A model generated the notes under the pieces. It had not been told where the DNA came from. It saw nothing but the letters and a program-made list of their open reading frames with translations, and did not search any database. Source: Moraxellaceae bacterium UBA2477 (GTDB taxonomy: Bacteria; Pseudomonadota; Gammaproteobacteria; Pseudomonadales; Moraxellaceae). Taken from it: a stretch of DNA of 60,423 nt. Location of the stretch: the NCBI GenBank assembly GCA_002342025.1, contig DDPD01000059.1, forward strand, positions 1-60,423, read 5' to 3'. Of the stretch, positions 58,974 to 60,423 are shown piece after piece; within the stretch, counting starts at the first letter, position 1, and the number at the start of each line of letters is the position of its first letter. The translations under genes and the position numbers were made by a program.

Positions 58974-59573
58974 ATGACAATACAACGCTCGCTATTTGCT
59001 TTCTTCACCCTACTTACTTCACTGCTGATGACCAGCTGCGGCTACAACACATTGCAGGCGCAGGACGAAGCCATTAAGGCCAGCTGGGCCGAGGTGCTTA
59101 ACCAATACCAACGGCGCAGCGATTTAGTGCCCAACTTGGTGAACACGGTGAAGGGCTACGCGTCGCATGAAAAAGAGGTTCTGATTCAGGTTACCGAGGC
59201 GCGCGCCAAAGTCGGCAGCATTCAAATGGATGCAGACAGCGTCAATGACCCGGCCGCTCTGAAACGCTTTAGCGAAGCCCAAGCTGGGCTCACCTCGTCG
59301 TTGTCCCGGCTTTTGCTGGTTACCGAGAACTATCCGCAGCTGAAATCCGATGCCTTGTTCCGCGACTTACAGGCGCAATTAGAAGGCACTGAAAACCGCA
59401 TTACGGTGGCGCGTAACCGCTACATTCAAGCCGTGCAGAGCTATAACACCACGGTTCGCTCCTTCCCCAGCAACCTCACCGCCATGGTGGTTGGCCTGCA
59501 GGTTAAGCCGAGCTTTACGGTTGAAAATGAAAAGGCAGTGAGCACCGCACCTGCCGTGAACTTCGGTCAATAA
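58974..59573 (+). CDS. LemA-family lipoprotein
   Basis: The 199-residue protein begins with a lipoprotein signal (LLTSLLMTSC, lipidated Cys near residue 22), followed by the LemA domain: AIKASWAEVLNQYQRRSDLVP, then NLVNTVKGYASHEKEVLIQV and ENRITVARNRYIQAVQSYNT. LemA proteins form helical bundles, often beside TPM-domain proteins, with unknown function. The next gene begins with GTG directly after the TAA stop. Confidence 0.92.
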   Translation: MTIQRSLFAFFTLLTSLLMTSCGYNTLQAQDEAIKASWAEVLNQYQRRSDLVPNLVNTVKGYASHEKEVLIQVTEARAKVGSIQMDADSVNDPAALKRFSEAQAGLTSSLSRLLLVTENYPQLKSDALFRDLQAQLEGTENRITVARNRYIQAVQSYNTTVRSFPSNLTAMVVGLQVKPSFTVENEKAVSTAPAVNFGQ

Positions 59574-60423
59574 GTGCGGGTTTTAGGCGCTGTTCTGCTC
59601 AGGCTGAGCTTGGGCCTGATGTTGAGTCTCAGCTCAGCGCTGAGCATAGCGGCAGCCGAACTTTCGCCTGCCAGCCTTAGCTCAGAAACCCCTGTTCCCG
59701 CCTTGCAGCAGCGGGTCACTGACCTGACCCAAACGCTCAGCGCCAGGGACCTGCAAACACTGGAGCAGCGACTAGCCACCTTCGAGCAAGAAAAGGGCAG
59801 CCAACTTGCGGTGCTCATGGTCGCTACTACTGGCACTGAGAGCATTGAACCCTTTGCGATTCGCGTCGCAGAGCAATGGAAACTAGGCCGCAAAGGTATC
59901 GACGACGGCCTCATCCTCGTCATTGCTAAAGATGACCGTCGTTTACGCATCGAAGTGGGCTATGGTCTAGAAGGGGTGATTCCAGACGCCATTGCCAAGC
60001 GCGTGATCAGTGAAACCATAGTGCCTCGCCTGAAAGCGGGCGACTATGCCGGTGGTATTGATGCCGGCATGACACAGCTCATGGCGCTGATTGACGGCGA
60101 GCCACTCCCTCCTCCCTCTCGTCAGGCTTCACAGTCCTCAGAAAATAACCCACTGGGCATGGCACTGATGGCTGCGATGGTGGTCGGGCAAATTTTACGC
60201 AGCCTACTGGGGCCTGTTTTAGCCGGCGGCATCATCGGGCTGGGCTTGTTTGGGCTGACCTGGCTCATCACGGGTGCGCTGGGAATGGCCCTCATGCTCG
60301 GCTTGGGCGGATTTTTTGTCACGCTGCTGGGCATTATGGGCTTGCTCAATCAAGGCGGCAGCCGCGGCGGCTTTGGTGGAATGGGCGGAGAAATGGGCGG
60401 TGGTGGTTTTGGCGGCGGCGGTG
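59574..60423 (+). CDS. TPM-domain protein, YgcG-like (3' end outside window)
   Basis: Translation from a GTG immediately after the lemA stop gives at least 283 residues with no stop in the window. A signal peptide (LSLGLMLSLSSALSIAAA) leads to a TPM domain (about 45-175) with VAEQWKLGRKGIDDGLILVI and DRRLRIEVGYGLEGVIPDAI. Two or three membrane helices follow (about 195-255), then a Gly-rich tail (GGFGGMGGEMGGGGFGGG) typical of the family. LemA and TPM proteins are commonly paired; a third gene of the same type often follows. An ATG 15 codons in would cut the signal peptide. Confidence 0.9.
   Translation, partial: MRVLGAVLLRLSLGLMLSLSSALSIAAAELSPASLSSETPVPALQQRVTDLTQTLSARDLQTLEQRLATFEQEKGSQLAVLMVATTGTESIEPFAIRVAEQWKLGRKGIDDGLILVIAKDDRRLRIEVGYGLEGVIPDAIAKRVISETIVPRLKAGDYAGGIDAGMTQLMALIDGEPLPPPSRQASQSSENNPLGMALMAAMVVGQILRSLLGPVLAGGIIGLGLFGLTWLITGALGMALMLGLGGFFVTLLGIMGLLNQGGSRGGFGGMGGEMGGGGFGGGG

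Noticed and set aside
1..60423. CRISPR arrays, insertion sequences, phage or toxin-antitoxin modules
   Set aside because: No repeat-spacer pattern, transposase, integrase or recognisable toxin pair was seen on either strand.

Overview
The window is chromosomal DNA of a flagellated gammaproteobacterium, probably of the Pseudomonadales/Oceanospirillales lineage. The evidence is a Pseudomonas-type flagellar order (flhA-flhF-fleN-fliA-motC-motD), a DesT/DesC/DesB-like fatty acid desaturase locus, a PA1571-type small protein, and a dusA-tal-STAS-PP2C regulator-mlaA block that I recall from Pseudomonas. Species cannot be named from the sequence. No insertion sequence, integrase, phage module or CRISPR array was seen. 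One tRNA gene (Glu, UUC) is present.

Positions 1-17000 form a flagellar locus. flgC (cut by the window edge) and flgB read left; flgA and flgM-flgN read right. Then comes a long leftward run in transcription order fliL-M-N-O-P-Q-R, flhB, flhA, flhF, fleN, fliA, motC, motD and a DUF2802 gene. Consensus sigma-54 elements precede flgB, flgA and fliL, and consensus sigma-28 elements lie between flgB and flgA and before flgM, so the class II-IV hierarchy can be read from the DNA. The che genes that sit between fliA and motC in Pseudomonas are absent. Instead, upstream of fliL, where fliK would be expected, lie a CheY-like receiver, a CheX-like protein and a CheA fragment that stops at the start of its dimerisation domain.

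Positions 17000-34640 hold housekeeping and stress genes: a GST / TrhA (hemolysin III) / AhpD-like group, a large DUF6351 lipoprotein, tRNA-Glu, a ketopantoate-reductase-like protein, an SDR, glutathione peroxidase, MsrB, AlaA, HtpX, TesA divergent from a YbbA/YbbP exporter, an ene-reductase with its TetR repressor and operators, a NAD-kinase-fold protein, a PA1571-type small protein and an AcrR-like repressor.

Positions 34700-39160 are a tight five-gene operon: acyl-CoA dehydrogenase, 5-methylthioribose-kinase-like protein, nitronate monooxygenase, nitroreductase and hotdog thioesterase. Three of its four junctions are ATGA overlaps. I know no named pathway with this combination, and it is the best candidate for an undescribed system here. 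Positions 39330-44780 carry membrane-lipid genes: an MgtC/DUF4010 protein, a DesT/FabR-like repressor divergent from desC-desB with a palindromic operator over the promoter, a sterol-desaturase-family protein preceded by a 13-bp inverted repeat, and a YegP-like protein.

Positions 45036-60423 contain dusA and tal, then a leftward run (M61 peptidase, fadD, hrpA, long KAS III, mlaA, PP2C response regulator, STAS protein), and finally a rightward lipase, lemA and a TPM-domain gene cut by the window end. No gene-free stretch exceeds 300 bases; the longest are 15214-15499, 44775-45035 and 731-968.
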